Below, piece after piece: positions 54,813 to 64,000 of a DNA stretch of 64,000 nucleotides. The notes beneath the pieces were generated by a model. It was given only the letters and a program-made list of their open reading frames with translations, was not told where the DNA came from and did not search any database. Made by a program: the position numbers and the translations under genes. The first letter of the stretch is position 1. The number at the start of each line of letters is the position of its first letter. Source of the stretch: Pedobacter metabolipauper (lineage in GTDB: Bacteria > Bacteroidota > Bacteroidia > Sphingobacteriales > Sphingobacteriaceae); assembly GCF_004362715.1 (NCBI RefSeq), contig NZ_SNYC01000003.1:683601-747600 (forward strand). The letters are read 5' to 3'.

Positions 54813-55262
54813 GATGTTCTTTTATAATCGCAAATTTCCTGCAAGCCAAATTATCATTCCCAAACCAAGCCCACCAGAAACCTTAAAACATCTACAAAAC
54901 TTGGTAATTAATAATAATGTTATTATGTTTGTACATATATAATTTAATTACCAAATATACACCTGTCATATCTCAATAACGGGGATACTACAGATTCGAT
55001 TAGTTAATCCATTTAGAAATGAAAACTATTATTTTTTCTATTTCTTTAAGATCAAACACATCCTATATTGATGATAAGCATACTTTTGCCTCATTTTTTC
55101 CTTTTTTAGCGAAATATCAAAGCTTACTTCACCGCACTCATCTACCACATTTTGCTTCACAACAAACTCTTTTTTCAAGTTTACATCCAATACAACTATG
55201 TATGTACAAATAAAAATATCAATCAACCAACCGTATATATTTTAACCTAAATCCATCATGAA
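54813..55262 (+). promoter_or_regulatory. AT-rich upstream region of the third SusC gene with long-range dyad
   Basis: Perfect 11-bp arms TTGGTAATTAA (54901-54911) and TTAATTACCAA (54944-54954) are separated by 32 bases. A palindrome ATAATAA-TG-TTATTAT (54911-54926) lies between them. The site sits ~310 bases before the SusC start. The remaining ~300 bases hold no gene that I can support and may be a long leader. Confidence 0.45.
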
Positions 55263-58200
55263 ATGAAAAAATCGTGTACCCTTAAACCCAGGAAAATGCA
55301 AGTCTGCATCTTCTTATTGTCGCTATTTTTAATAGCAGCACAAACCACTGGTTTTGCCCAAACACCCGGGAGCATAACTGTTAAAGGCGTTGTTTACGAT
55401 GCCGCCAACCGACTGATCACTTTACCTGGTGTAGGAGTGCTGCTGAAGGGTGGAGATAAAAGTACAGTAACAGATGCCAATGGGAAATTCCAGATCCAGG
55501 TGCCATCCGCACAATCGGTATTGGTATTCAGCTATGTCGGTATGCAGCCTAAAGAAGTAACCGTTGGTACTCAGCTGGATCTTTCCGTATATCTGGAAGC
55601 CGATTCTAAAGCATTGGATGAAGTATTAGTAACCGGTTACGGTACGCAGAAAAAATCTGACGTCACCGGATCTGTCGGTGTAGTAACCGCCAAAGAATTA
55701 CTCAATGCCCCGGTAACAAATGCACTGCAGGGCTTAAAAGGAAAAGTGGCAGGGGTAAACATCTTCCTCAACTCAGGATCTCCCACAGGAAGTCCAAGGG
55801 TGTTGATCCGCGGACTTGGAACCATCAACTCCTCATCAGATGCCTTGTATGTAGTGGATGGGGTAGTGATGGAAAATATTCAGGTACTTAACCCAAATGA
55901 CATAGAACGCATCGAAGTATTAAAAGATGCGTCATCAACAGCAATCTACGGCGCACGCGGTGCAAATGGAGTCATCCTGATCACCACAAAGAGAGGGTCA
56001 GCAACAGAAGGAGTATTGGTTGGCTTTGATACCTATGTAAGTGCAGGCGTATTGCCAAAAAAACTCCAGATGCTCAATTCAAAAGAGTATTTAGAAGTAA
56101 TCAGAAGAGGTTTTGAAAATGACGCGAAGTACAGACCAACAGCGGTTCATCCTGTATTCAGCACCAGCGACCCCAGGTTATTTGATGCAAGCGGAAACCC
56201 ATTATACGATACCGACTGGCAGGATGAAGCCACGCGTACTGCAGTGTCGTATAACCACCAGCTCTCCGTACTCGGAAAATCGGAAAAATCTTCCTTTGGC
56301 GCATTCTTAAATTATGCCAATACCGAAGGGATCATGCTCAACAGCTGGCTAAACCGCATCAATGGAAAGATAGCCTACGATGCAAATCCAAAAAAATGGC
56401 TGTCGCTGGGATTAAATGTCCTGGTAAACAACACCAAAGCCAATGAAACCCAGGAAGATGGCGGGGGACAAGCACCACGAAGGTCTATGCTCGAAATGCC
56501 GCCAATATTCCCGGTCAAATTTCCGGATGGATCATGGGCAAACAGCAGCCAGATCACTGACCCCTTTGCCTTAGAAGCCATAGCCAACCCGGTACATGTA
56601 CTAACTACCCAGGACAGGCTGAGAAAGCTAAACCAGATCTTTGGGAATACCTATGTAACCTTTCACATCCTTCCCGGACTCGATCTCAGAACCCAGTTCG
56701 GCTTCGATAAACGGGATAACCTGCTCCAAAACTATAATCCCAACGACCTGGTGAATATTTCATCCCCATTGGGGTCTGCATCCATAGAAAACCAGCATTC
56801 TTTTTACTGGCAGGAAGAAACCTACCTAAACTTCAATAAGGAATTCGGTGATCACCGGATCAACTCCGTGCTGGGATTAAGCTGGCAGGAACGTACCTAC
56901 GAAGGCGGAAGTATTTCTGCACAGGGGTTTTCTGATAATTTCTTTAAATTTAACAGCATCCAATCCGCAAGCTTACCAGGAGCCCCAACATCCTCATTCG
57001 ACGAATGGTCAATGAATTCCTATTTCATAAGAGGCAGCTACAGCTACAAAAACCGTTATTTAGCTACCTTTACCGGACGGATTGATGGCTCATCACGTTT
57101 CGGTGAAAACAGTAAATATGGGGTATTTCCATCGGTAGGATTGGGCTGGGTAGTTTCTGAAGAACCTTTCCTGAAAGATATAGAAAGCATCAATGAATTT
57201 AAGATCAGGTCCAGCTACGGAATAACCGGAAATACAGAGATCCCAACCTATCAATCACTGGGAACCATTTCCTCGTCCACCACGCTAATCAATGGTACGC
57301 GGGTATCCACCAGTTTCGTAAACCGGCTTGCCAACCCCGATCTGGAATGGGAGAAATCAAAACAGTTCGATATCGGCTTTGACCTCGCCCTATTCAACAG
57401 GAGGATTACCCTCGGCTTTGACTATTACCACAAGCTGACTACAGACCTGCTGCTGGATAAACCACTGCCAACCTCCTCTGGCTTTGGATCTGTAAGGGAC
57501 AACATCGGATCGGTATCCAATAAAGGAGTGGAAGTGCTGTTGAGCGGAAGCCCGGTTCGTAATATCGACTTTACCTGGCAATCTACCCTAAACTTTAGCT
57601 ACAACAAGAACAAGATCGAAGCCCTTGGCGCAAATGGAGAAGATATCTTTCCTGGTCCGTCGTTTGTTTCCGGCAGTCAGACCATTCTGCGTGTAGGCGA
57701 AAGTTTAAGTTCTTTCTGGGGTTACAGGAGACTTGGGACCTGGGGAACAAACGAAGCCGCAGAAGCGGCACTCGTAGGAGCAATTCCCGGTGTAGCAAAG
57801 CGAAGCACAGAGCGCACCGTGATCGGTAAGGGCATTCCGGATTGGAATGGCAGCTTTATCAATAATTTCAGGTATAAAAACATCGACCTGAGTGTAGACC
57901 TTCAGTTCGTATATGGCGTAGAGATCCTTCAGCAATTCCTGCACTCTACAGAAGACCGCACCGGTTATGCCAACGGGTTTAAATCTACCCTGTATGATAG
58001 CTGGACAGAACAAAATCAAAACACCATGATCCAGCAGATCCGTAACGGTCCTTATTCCGGGCAGAATAGTGAAGTAGATGACCATTGGGCAGCCAACGGA
58101 TCGTATTTGCGCGGAAGCGCAATTACCCTGGGCTATAACCTCGGACAGCAGCAACTGACCAAATGGAACATTAAGAACCTAAGGATCTATGCCAGTGTAC

Positions 58201-58349
58201 AAAATGCATTCCTCATCAAATCGGATGAGTTTAAAGGATACGATCCGGAAGCCACTTCATACGGGGATAACCAATGGGGACAGAATATCTATTTCCATCA
58301 GTATCCAAAACCAAGGACATTCACCCTCGGGGCAAGCTTTCAGTTTTAA
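55263..58349 (+). CDS. SusC/RagA-family TonB-dependent transporter (no STN domain)
   Basis: The protein has 1028 residues. A signal peptide (LLSLFLIAAQTTGFAQ) leads directly into the CarboxypepD_reg-like domain (TVKGVVYDAANRLITLPGVG), then VLVTGYGTQKKSDVTGS, the plug (LKDASSTAIYGARGANGVIL) and the barrel, ending FTLGASFQF. Unlike the two other SusC proteins here it lacks the STN signalling domain, and no ECF sigma/FecR pair is adjacent, so it must be regulated differently, perhaps through the dyad at 54901-54954. It is followed by its SusD gene. Confidence 0.96.
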   Translation: MKKSCTLKPRKMQVCIFLLSLFLIAAQTTGFAQTPGSITVKGVVYDAANRLITLPGVGVLLKGGDKSTVTDANGKFQIQVPSAQSVLVFSYVGMQPKEVTVGTQLDLSVYLEADSKALDEVLVTGYGTQKKSDVTGSVGVVTAKELLNAPVTNALQGLKGKVAGVNIFLNSGSPTGSPRVLIRGLGTINSSSDALYVVDGVVMENIQVLNPNDIERIEVLKDASSTAIYGARGANGVILITTKRGSATEGVLVGFDTYVSAGVLPKKLQMLNSKEYLEVIRRGFENDAKYRPTAVHPVFSTSDPRLFDASGNPLYDTDWQDEATRTAVSYNHQLSVLGKSEKSSFGAFLNYANTEGIMLNSWLNRINGKIAYDANPKKWLSLGLNVLVNNTKANETQEDGGGQAPRRSMLEMPPIFPVKFPDGSWANSSQITDPFALEAIANPVHVLTTQDRLRKLNQIFGNTYVTFHILPGLDLRTQFGFDKRDNLLQNYNPNDLVNISSPLGSASIENQHSFYWQEETYLNFNKEFGDHRINSVLGLSWQERTYEGGSISAQGFSDNFFKFNSIQSASLPGAPTSSFDEWSMNSYFIRGSYSYKNRYLATFTGRIDGSSRFGENSKYGVFPSVGLGWVVSEEPFLKDIESINEFKIRSSYGITGNTEIPTYQSLGTISSSTTLINGTRVSTSFVNRLANPDLEWEKSKQFDIGFDLALFNRRITLGFDYYHKLTTDLLLDKPLPTSSGFGSVRDNIGSVSNKGVEVLLSGSPVRNIDFTWQSTLNFSYNKNKIEALGANGEDIFPGPSFVSGSQTILRVGESLSSFWGYRRLGTWGTNEAAEAALVGAIPGVAKRSTERTVIGKGIPDWNGSFINNFRYKNIDLSVDLQFVYGVEILQQFLHSTEDRTGYANGFKSTLYDSWTEQNQNTMIQQIRNGPYSGQNSEVDDHWAANGSYLRGSAITLGYNLGQQQLTKWNIKNLRIYASVQNAFLIKSDEFKGYDPEATSYGDNQWGQNIYFHQYPKPRTFTLGASFQF

Positions 58350-58397
58350 CCCAAACAGATCGAAATCATGAACTACAAGAGCCTAAAAAATACGACC

Positions 58398-59978
58398 ATG
58401 AAAACTTCAACTATCGTTTTAATGCTGGTCATCCTGTTAAGCACTTCCTGCAAGAAATTTCTGGAAGAGGTACCGAAAGATGAAATCTCCAGCAACCAAT
58501 ATTTTAAAACACCGGATCACGCCGTAAATGCAGTCAATGGATTATACCGGACAGGAGCACCCCAACTCTATGATGGTACCGGAAGCTTATATTCCGGATC
58601 ATGGATGATGTTTACCCCATACATTACCGGCTACATTGACAATGAGTATAAAGGACAGGAGATCCATGCCCAATATGCACAGAACATCACCTTTAATGGC
58701 GACAACCTTTCCAGCTACCTGCAAAGTATCTGGAGTTCGTTGTACGCAGGTATAGCGCGTTCAAATACCGCAATTAAATATACGCCAATAACTGTAGGCA
58801 TTACGGATGCCCAGTCCAGGCGCTTGCAGGGAGAAGCCAAATTCTTCAGGGCACTGGGCTATTTTAACCTCGTCCGGATGTTTGGCGGTGTCCCGCTGAT
58901 CACCGAACCCTATGAAAGTCAGGAAAACCTTTCGGTAGCCAAAAGTACAGCAGAACAGGTATACAACCAGATTGTAGCAGATTTGGAATATGCGGTTAAT
59001 GAAGCCGGACTCGCCGATGTATCAATGGCCAATAACGGCTCCCGCATCACCAAAGGAGCAGCAGCAACATTACTGGCAGATGTATACCTGACAATGAGTG
59101 GGTTTCCGCTTCAAAAGAACAACTATGCGAAAGCAGCAAGTGCCGCGAGACTGGTAACTACAGGCGGCAAATACCAGCTGACCACTCACGGACTCAATCC
59201 GGACAATACGGTATCACTGACCAATACCGCCTATAACAAACTGCGCGTAGCAGACAGATCAGCTACAGAATACATTTACTATTACGAGTTTGCCGTTGGG
59301 ATTGCCACATCATCCTATTCAAATTGGGCATTTCCGGCCAGTGCAACCTCAGAAACCAAATTCTCGGTAAGCGTAAATACCTACGGACCAACAACCAAGT
59401 TCCTTCAGGGATACGATGCCGCTAATGATTTAAGAATTCAGGAAAAACAATATTTCCATTCTTCATTAACCCGAAGCAACTCCACAGTGCTCAACTTTCC
59501 AGCGGCACCCTATATGTGGGTAGACAATGAAGCGGCATTCTCTACCGCCAGTTCAGGTAAGGATTTTCCGGTGTATACTTATTCCGATGCATTGCTGATC
59601 GCCGCAGAATCTATCGCACTTTCCGAAGGCGTAACCGCCGAAGCCGTAAATTACCTGGCGGAAGTTAGGGGAAGGGCATACTGGAAAACAGACCCCGCAG
59701 TGATCAAAGCACAATTAATGCTGCTATCAGCAGACAATTTTGTAAAAGAAGTATGGAAGGAGCGGTACAGGGAACTGATCTTTGAAGGAACATTGTGGTT
59801 CGACATCCTTCGCACACGTCAATTTCCGGTGCCATTAAATGGAAACATTACTTATGAACCGGTAGTCGGCCATGCAAATGGAACAGGCGCCATCATAAAT
59901 TCCAGGAACCTGCTGCTACCCATATCCAGGGATGAATTACAGCGCAATAAAAGCCTGGTCCAAAACCCGGATTATTAA
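58398..59978 (+). CDS. RagB/SusD-family nutrient-binding lipoprotein
   Basis: The protein has 526 residues from the ATG at 58398, which gives a standard lipoprotein signal (VILLSTSC, Cys18). The frame is open to an ATG ten codons upstream at 58368. SusD motifs are clear: TYSDALLIAAESIALSEG, then VWKERYRELIFEGTLWFDIL, and a terminal QRNKSLVQNPDY. It pairs with the SusC protein encoded upstream. A terminator at 60061-60090 ends the two-gene unit, and no degradative enzyme gene is attached. Confidence 0.95.
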   Translation: MKTSTIVLMLVILLSTSCKKFLEEVPKDEISSNQYFKTPDHAVNAVNGLYRTGAPQLYDGTGSLYSGSWMMFTPYITGYIDNEYKGQEIHAQYAQNITFNGDNLSSYLQSIWSSLYAGIARSNTAIKYTPITVGITDAQSRRLQGEAKFFRALGYFNLVRMFGGVPLITEPYESQENLSVAKSTAEQVYNQIVADLEYAVNEAGLADVSMANNGSRITKGAAATLLADVYLTMSGFPLQKNNYAKAASAARLVTTGGKYQLTTHGLNPDNTVSLTNTAYNKLRVADRSATEYIYYYEFAVGIATSSYSNWAFPASATSETKFSVSVNTYGPTTKFLQGYDAANDLRIQEKQYFHSSLTRSNSTVLNFPAAPYMWVDNEAAFSTASSGKDFPVYTYSDALLIAAESIALSEGVTAEAVNYLAEVRGRAYWKTDPAVIKAQLMLLSADNFVKEVWKERYRELIFEGTLWFDILRTRQFPVPLNGNITYEPVVGHANGTGAIINSRNLLLPISRDELQRNKSLVQNPDY

Positions 59979-60060
59979 CGTATTTTAAAAAAATTCAGCG
60001 TACTGAACCATCAAATACCTAAAGTGGAATCCTAAACTTGATCAGGGATCAACTATGCTT

Positions 60061-60090
60061 TGCCGCCCGGAATTTGGGCGGCATTTTTAT
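60061..60090 (+). terminator. Terminator of the third SusCD pair
   Basis: An 8-bp stem TGCCGCCC (60061-60068) / GGGCGGCA (60076-60083) with a 7-base loop is followed by TTTTTATT. It lies 83 bases after the SusD stop codon. Confidence 0.88.
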
Positions 60091-60117
60091 TGTGTAACCG
60101 TTTTTATTTAATGTAAA

Positions 60118-60135
60118 ACTACCCCTACGGGTAGT
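60118..60135. promoter_or_regulatory. NarL/LuxR-like dyad upstream of the PorP/SprF gene
   Basis: ACTACCC (60118-60124) and GGGTAGT (60129-60135) are perfect inverse complements around CTAC. The left arm plus loop contains TACCCCT, which fits the NarL-type heptamer TACYYMT. It lies ~150 bases before the start at 60283. The neighbouring HisKA_3 kinase belongs to the class that partners NarL-type regulators. Confidence 0.45.
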
Positions 60136-60282
60136 AGTAAATCGCTTTCAGATCCGGTAATTTTGAATAATCCATTTTTCCCCACCTCACCTGGCAGTGT
60201 TGCCGCTGCCGCCTATGACATTCGCCATGTGGATGGGGATTTAAAAGAAGATTAATTAAACCCGAACCGATACCTCTTGATC

Positions 60283-61173
60283 ATGAAATTACATACCCAG
60301 ATTCTTCTTATCCTATTGGCCATAAGCGGAGCCGCCATTCCGGTAAAAGCGCAGTTGGATCCGCTCGGTGCACAATACTATACCAATCAGTATATCGCCA
60401 ATCCCGCACTCGCAGGAGATACCACTGGCATAAAGATCAATGGCGTATACCGTCAGCTCTGGAACAATGTACCCGGAGCACCATCAACCCAAAACCTGAC
60501 CGCAGACTATGGTTTTAAGAAAGTAGGGGTCGGAATAAACATCAACAATGAAAGTGCAGGACTCCTGAAACAAACCCGTGTAGTAGGAACCTATGCGTAC
60601 CACATCCCAATGAAAGACCCGAAACAACAATTACATTTTGGCGTCTCATTTGGTTTCTCCAATCAGCGTCTGGAAACTTCAGATGTTGACGGAGACGAAG
60701 GAGACCCTTCTGTAGGCATGTACAACAACCGTAAAACATACCTCGATGGTGATTTTGGGATCGCCTATACCAGCAACAGGTTCAGCATTCAGGCGGCTGT
60801 TCCAAACTTAAAGAACTTCTTTAAAAAGGAAACCTTAAACCAGGCCGAAGTAAATACTTTCTATACCGCAGTTAGCTATAGGTTTAGCTTGTATGAAGGT
60901 GATAACGGAATATTACTGGAACCAAAAATGGCCTATCGCGGGATTCAGAATTTTGACAACATTTGGGATGCAGGTGCTCAGTTAAGTATGGTAGACCGCC
61001 AGATCATGATCAGTACCATTTACCACAGTACACACAGTACGACATTTGGACTTGGTATGGATTTTAGAAGAAAGTACCTGTTTACAGCCATGTATACCTC
61101 ACAGACAGCTGCATTGGCCGGTTATACCAATGGAAGCTTTGAAGTAAACCTGAGAATAACCGTTGGTAAATAA
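60283..61173 (+). CDS. PorP/SprF family type IX secretion-associated protein
   Basis: The protein has 296 residues from the ATG at 60283, with a signal peptide ending near PVKAQ. The PorP/SprF signature is clear: DPLGAQYYTNQYIANPALAG, then NGVYRQLWNNVPGAPSTQNL, and a series of beta strands ending in FEVNLRITVGK. Family members are outer-membrane barrels that anchor or export proteins with type B sorting domains at the type IX secretion machinery. Usually a large gliding or adhesin-type partner gene lies beside it, but none is seen here. Confidence 0.9.
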   Translation: MKLHTQILLILLAISGAAIPVKAQLDPLGAQYYTNQYIANPALAGDTTGIKINGVYRQLWNNVPGAPSTQNLTADYGFKKVGVGININNESAGLLKQTRVVGTYAYHIPMKDPKQQLHFGVSFGFSNQRLETSDVDGDEGDPSVGMYNNRKTYLDGDFGIAYTSNRFSIQAAVPNLKNFFKKETLNQAEVNTFYTAVSYRFSLYEGDNGILLEPKMAYRGIQNFDNIWDAGAQLSMVDRQIMISTIYHSTHSTTFGLGMDFRRKYLFTAMYTSQTAALAGYTNGSFEVNLRITVGK

Positions 61174-61246
61174 TTTCATCGATTTATAATTCGTATTAAC
61201 TAAATTTTATACATCTTAAATAATAAATTTGAAGTGTTAAGGAAAA

Positions 61247-64000
61247 ATGATCTGCAAAAATAATTACCCGGCAAAAGTAACCACAGCCGCTGCAAAGAAT
61301 ACTGCAATCGCAGCAGTTGGTATGGTTTTACTATGCATCTTTTTCCTTTCCATCCAATCTGCGCAGGCACAATATCAAATCGTTAAACCAGCCATCTCAG
61401 GTAAACAATACCCACCTTCTGTAGTTCGCGTAGGGCAAGATAGCCGCGGGTTTATCTGGTACCTGACCCACGACGGACTTTACCGTTATGACGGACAATC
61501 TTCCAGCTATTTCAAAAAGGAACTGGTCAACCTCGGTTTCACGGGTACGCCTGATGATATGCTGCTGGACAGCAATGACCGGCTATGGATCGCCTCCAAA
61601 AGCTGCGTGGCCTGGCTCGATCTTAAAAACTGGAAATTACATAAGGCAGATAGCGCACTCATCAAGTCAAAATATGCAGACGATATCAGCAGCATACAAC
61701 AGCTTCCAAATCAGAAAGTAATGATCGTTTACCGGAGCGGTTACTTAATTTTTGGGAACACTGCAGGATTTACCGCATTTGATGGTTTTTATAAAATTGT
61801 CATCAACGCCGGCCATCGGTTTACATTCGATAATATTATCCACTGGAAAAATGCCTATTGGATGGGCGCTACCAATGGAGAACTGTTCCAAATCGATACG
61901 ACCTTAAAACAACCGGCAAAAAAGATCACCATCGAAAAAGGAACCGCCATAGTAGCCGTTATGCCTTTTAAAGACAACCTGATCTGCAAGACAATAAACG
62001 GACTCATCTATACCTATGACGGACATAACCACAAACTGATCACGGATGGATACCTCGCCGTACGTTCAAAAAAATATCCATGGCACAATAAGATCTTTCC
62101 CTCAAATTATGAATACCTCTACTACAATAGAAAATCCAGTCCCAAAGAACTTTCCCTCTTTTCCGACGGCATTTTTAAACGGGAAGTGCTTCTTAATGAT
62201 ACCGCAGGGATTTTAACAGATCTCTACATCAACAGCTTTGTCCACACCAAAAAAAATGGAACGGTTATCCTTGCCACCAGCAGCGGCATATATATCTTGT
62301 TTAAGCAGCGGGCAGTGATCCCTAAACTTAATGGCAAGAGCGTTAGAGGAATCTATCGCTTCCCGGATGGGGATATCTATTATGCCAGCTATTCGGGAAG
62401 CAGGCTCATCACCAAAACTAAAACGTTTGTTTTCGATACCGTCAGAATTGCGTACTGCATGCTCCCGCTAGATGACCATCGCCTGCTTTTGGGTTACGAA
62501 GGTGGCTTCATGGAAGTTTTTGATAAGACAAAGAGAACGCATACCAGGTTCAGCTATACCCGCTCTAAACTTGCCGGAGAACAGTTTTCCAGGTTCATAT
62601 TTACCGCAACAACAAGAAAGGGCAAGTATTATTTAGGTACCGGAAATGGAGTATTGGTACTCGATTCTGCCAGCAAAAAGTTATCTGCACTCATAGACCA
62701 GCAGGGAAATCAGATCACCTCCAAACTTCAGATCAAGAAATTGGTCTGGATAAAGAACAAACTTTATCTGGCCTCACAAAGAGGGTGCTTTACCTGGTCC
62801 GGTCATTCCTTAAAAAAACTATATCCAACAGGTACAAATAAAGGCTCCAGTGTGTACGACATGGTGCCTGGCGATAAAGGCATTTGGATTGCAACGCTGA
62901 ATGAAGGATTGATCCACCTGTCTGCCACAGGAAAAGTAATCCGGAGACTCGACACAGACCATGGCCTTAAAACAAACGTGATCTTCTCGCTGCTTGATGC
63001 CGCAGGAACCTTAGTTGCAGGCACAGACCGCGGATTGGTACTGATCAAAAAAGACAGCGTCAGACTGATTGGAAATGATGATGGTCTTCATCAGTTTGAA
63101 TTTAACCATGGTGCTGCATTCTACGACAGAGAAAACAATATTGCGTACATGGGGGGATTGGAAGGATACAGTCTGCTCGATCTGAACCGGAAATGGTTTG
63201 CAAATGCACCGCTAAAAAGATTATATGCCTCAACAATTACCTTAAGCTCCGGCGATCCGGGCAAAAGCATCGACATCTACAATTTGCCCTATCTGAATAA
63301 TTTAAAGATCAATCTCAAACCCAAACAGGAATACCTGTCTATTTCTATTGCAACGCCAATGAGTTACCTGTATAAATACGACCTGGAATACCGGCTGGTT
63401 GGTGTGTTCGACCAGTGGCAGCGACTGGAAGAAGGGCAGCCCATTTCCTTGCTCGGATTGGCACCAGGTAAATATCCATTGCTCGTACGTTCCGGCGGAT
63501 CCATCATGACCGGAAAGGTGCTGATGCTGTTCATCAATAAGGAACCTGCTTTTTATCAGACCTGGATCTTCTATGTGATCCTGGTGTGCATCGTATCCGG
63601 ACTGTTTTATCTCAATTACCGCGGACGAATAGAAAAGGCCAGGAAAGAAAGCTTGTTGCGTGCACGTATCGCAAGTGATCTCCACGATGAGGTAGGCAGT
63701 GTGCTCACCGGTATATCCCTGCAGGCAGATTTTTTACTGTATAGCGGTGAAGACATCAACCGTAAATATCTGAAACAGATCGGTGAATCAAGCCGCGAAG
63801 CCATCAGCATGATGGGGGACATCGTTTGGTCCATAGACTCCAGAAATGACAATACCGATGAATTGCTGGATAAAATGCGTGATTACCTGTTGAGCATCCT
63901 GCAGACGCAAGGCATCCAGTCGGAGTTTGAAACCAATCCCACATATCCGCACATCCCACAATTGATCCGGCAAAATACATACCTCATTTTTAAAGAGGCC
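61247..64000 (+). CDS. Propeller-type sensor histidine kinase (HisKA_3), cut by window end
   Basis: An uninterrupted 918-codon frame runs from the ATG at 61247 to the window edge. A signal region (VGMVLLCIFFLSIQSAQAQ) precedes two-component-regulator-type beta-propeller repeats (GQDSRGFIWYLTHDGLYRYD, LLDSNDRLWIASKS, MVPGDKGIWIATLNEGLIHL). A Y_Y_Y-like domain, a transmembrane helix (TWIFYVILVCIVSGLFYL, ~767-785) and a HisKA_3 domain with SDLHDEVGSVLTGIS follow, the phospho-acceptor histidine being in LHDE. The HATPase domain would follow beyond the window. Kinases of this class pair with NarL/LuxR-type regulators. Confidence 0.92.
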   Translation, partial: MICKNNYPAKVTTAAAKNTAIAAVGMVLLCIFFLSIQSAQAQYQIVKPAISGKQYPPSVVRVGQDSRGFIWYLTHDGLYRYDGQSSSYFKKELVNLGFTGTPDDMLLDSNDRLWIASKSCVAWLDLKNWKLHKADSALIKSKYADDISSIQQLPNQKVMIVYRSGYLIFGNTAGFTAFDGFYKIVINAGHRFTFDNIIHWKNAYWMGATNGELFQIDTTLKQPAKKITIEKGTAIVAVMPFKDNLICKTINGLIYTYDGHNHKLITDGYLAVRSKKYPWHNKIFPSNYEYLYYNRKSSPKELSLFSDGIFKREVLLNDTAGILTDLYINSFVHTKKNGTVILATSSGIYILFKQRAVIPKLNGKSVRGIYRFPDGDIYYASYSGSRLITKTKTFVFDTVRIAYCMLPLDDHRLLLGYEGGFMEVFDKTKRTHTRFSYTRSKLAGEQFSRFIFTATTRKGKYYLGTGNGVLVLDSASKKLSALIDQQGNQITSKLQIKKLVWIKNKLYLASQRGCFTWSGHSLKKLYPTGTNKGSSVYDMVPGDKGIWIATLNEGLIHLSATGKVIRRLDTDHGLKTNVIFSLLDAAGTLVAGTDRGLVLIKKDSVRLIGNDDGLHQFEFNHGAAFYDRENNIAYMGGLEGYSLLDLNRKWFANAPLKRLYASTITLSSGDPGKSIDIYNLPYLNNLKINLKPKQEYLSISIATPMSYLYKYDLEYRLVGVFDQWQRLEEGQPISLLGLAPGKYPLLVRSGGSIMTGKVLMLFINKEPAFYQTWIFYVILVCIVSGLFYLNYRGRIEKARKESLLRARIASDLHDEVGSVLTGISLQADFLLYSGEDINRKYLKQIGESSREAISMMGDIVWSIDSRNDNTDELLDKMRDYLLSILQTQGIQSEFETNPTYPHIPQLIRQNTYLIFKEA

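Noticed and set aside
54813-54945. Short frames on both strands in the region before the third SusC gene, including a hydrophobic minus-strand one
   Set aside because: They are AT-rich with no credible starts, they conflict with each other and they overlap the dyad, so they are treated as chance.
60112-60258. A start-less plus-strand frame ending in a readable tail (AAAAYDIRHVDGDLKED)
   Set aside because: It has no start codon after the preceding stop, overlaps the NarL-like dyad and resembles no known family. A decayed gene end is possible but not supportable.

Overview
The window looks like a Bacteroidota chromosome, most likely Sphingobacteriaceae and Pedobacter-like. This rests on three SusC/SusD pairs, two of them behind ECF sigma/FecR pairs; a type IX secretion PorP/SprF protein; Bacteroidota-style lipoproteins; moderate G+C; and little Shine-Dalgarno signal before start codons. 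No rRNA, tRNA, CRISPR array or transposase was recognised.

Layout. 1-7.0 kb: a gene tail, a Gfo/Idh/MocA oxidoreductase, and the minus-strand mutasome operon imuA-imuB-dnaE2 with a strong dyad in its promoter region. 7.2-19.8 kb: a plus-strand ECF sigma/FecR-controlled SusCD locus with two extra surface-type proteins, a CE7-type acetyl esterase and a calcineurin-type phosphoesterase. 20.5-28.3 kb: a convergent second sigma/FecR/SusCD locus ending in an EEP-family phosphodiesterase. 28.7-32.7 kb: an AT-rich single-gene cassette encoding a ~1300-residue SIR2-domain protein, a probable anti-phage factor. It lies between perfect 13-bp direct repeats and beside a truncated, frameshifted remnant that resembles the start of a subclass B3 metallo-beta-lactamase.

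33-34.3 kb: azurin and elongation factor P, converging on one long terminator. 34.4-42.8 kb: a probable sigma-54 regulon. An NtrC-type response regulator lies between a divergent hydrolase-SDR-hydrolase operon and an MBL-hydrolase/histidine-kinase operon. Both operons have matching -24/-12 promoter candidates, and a shared near-palindrome (TCGGCAAyTGCTGA) lies upstream of each. 42.9-47 kb: an orphan GAF kinase, a CoiA-like protein, a DUF421 membrane protein and an Omp85-like barrel. 47.1-52.6 kb: ethanolamine permease-eutB-eutC followed by a 7TMR-DISM histidine kinase, without microcompartment genes. 52.8-60 kb: two unrecognised proteins and a third SusCD pair with no adjacent sigma factor. 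60.2-64 kb: a PorP/SprF protein and a propeller-type histidine kinase cut by the window end.

The two observations most worth following are the repeat-bounded SIR2 cassette and the sigma-54 hydrolase regulon with its own kinase and regulator. All family calls come from reading translations and motifs; no database search was possible.
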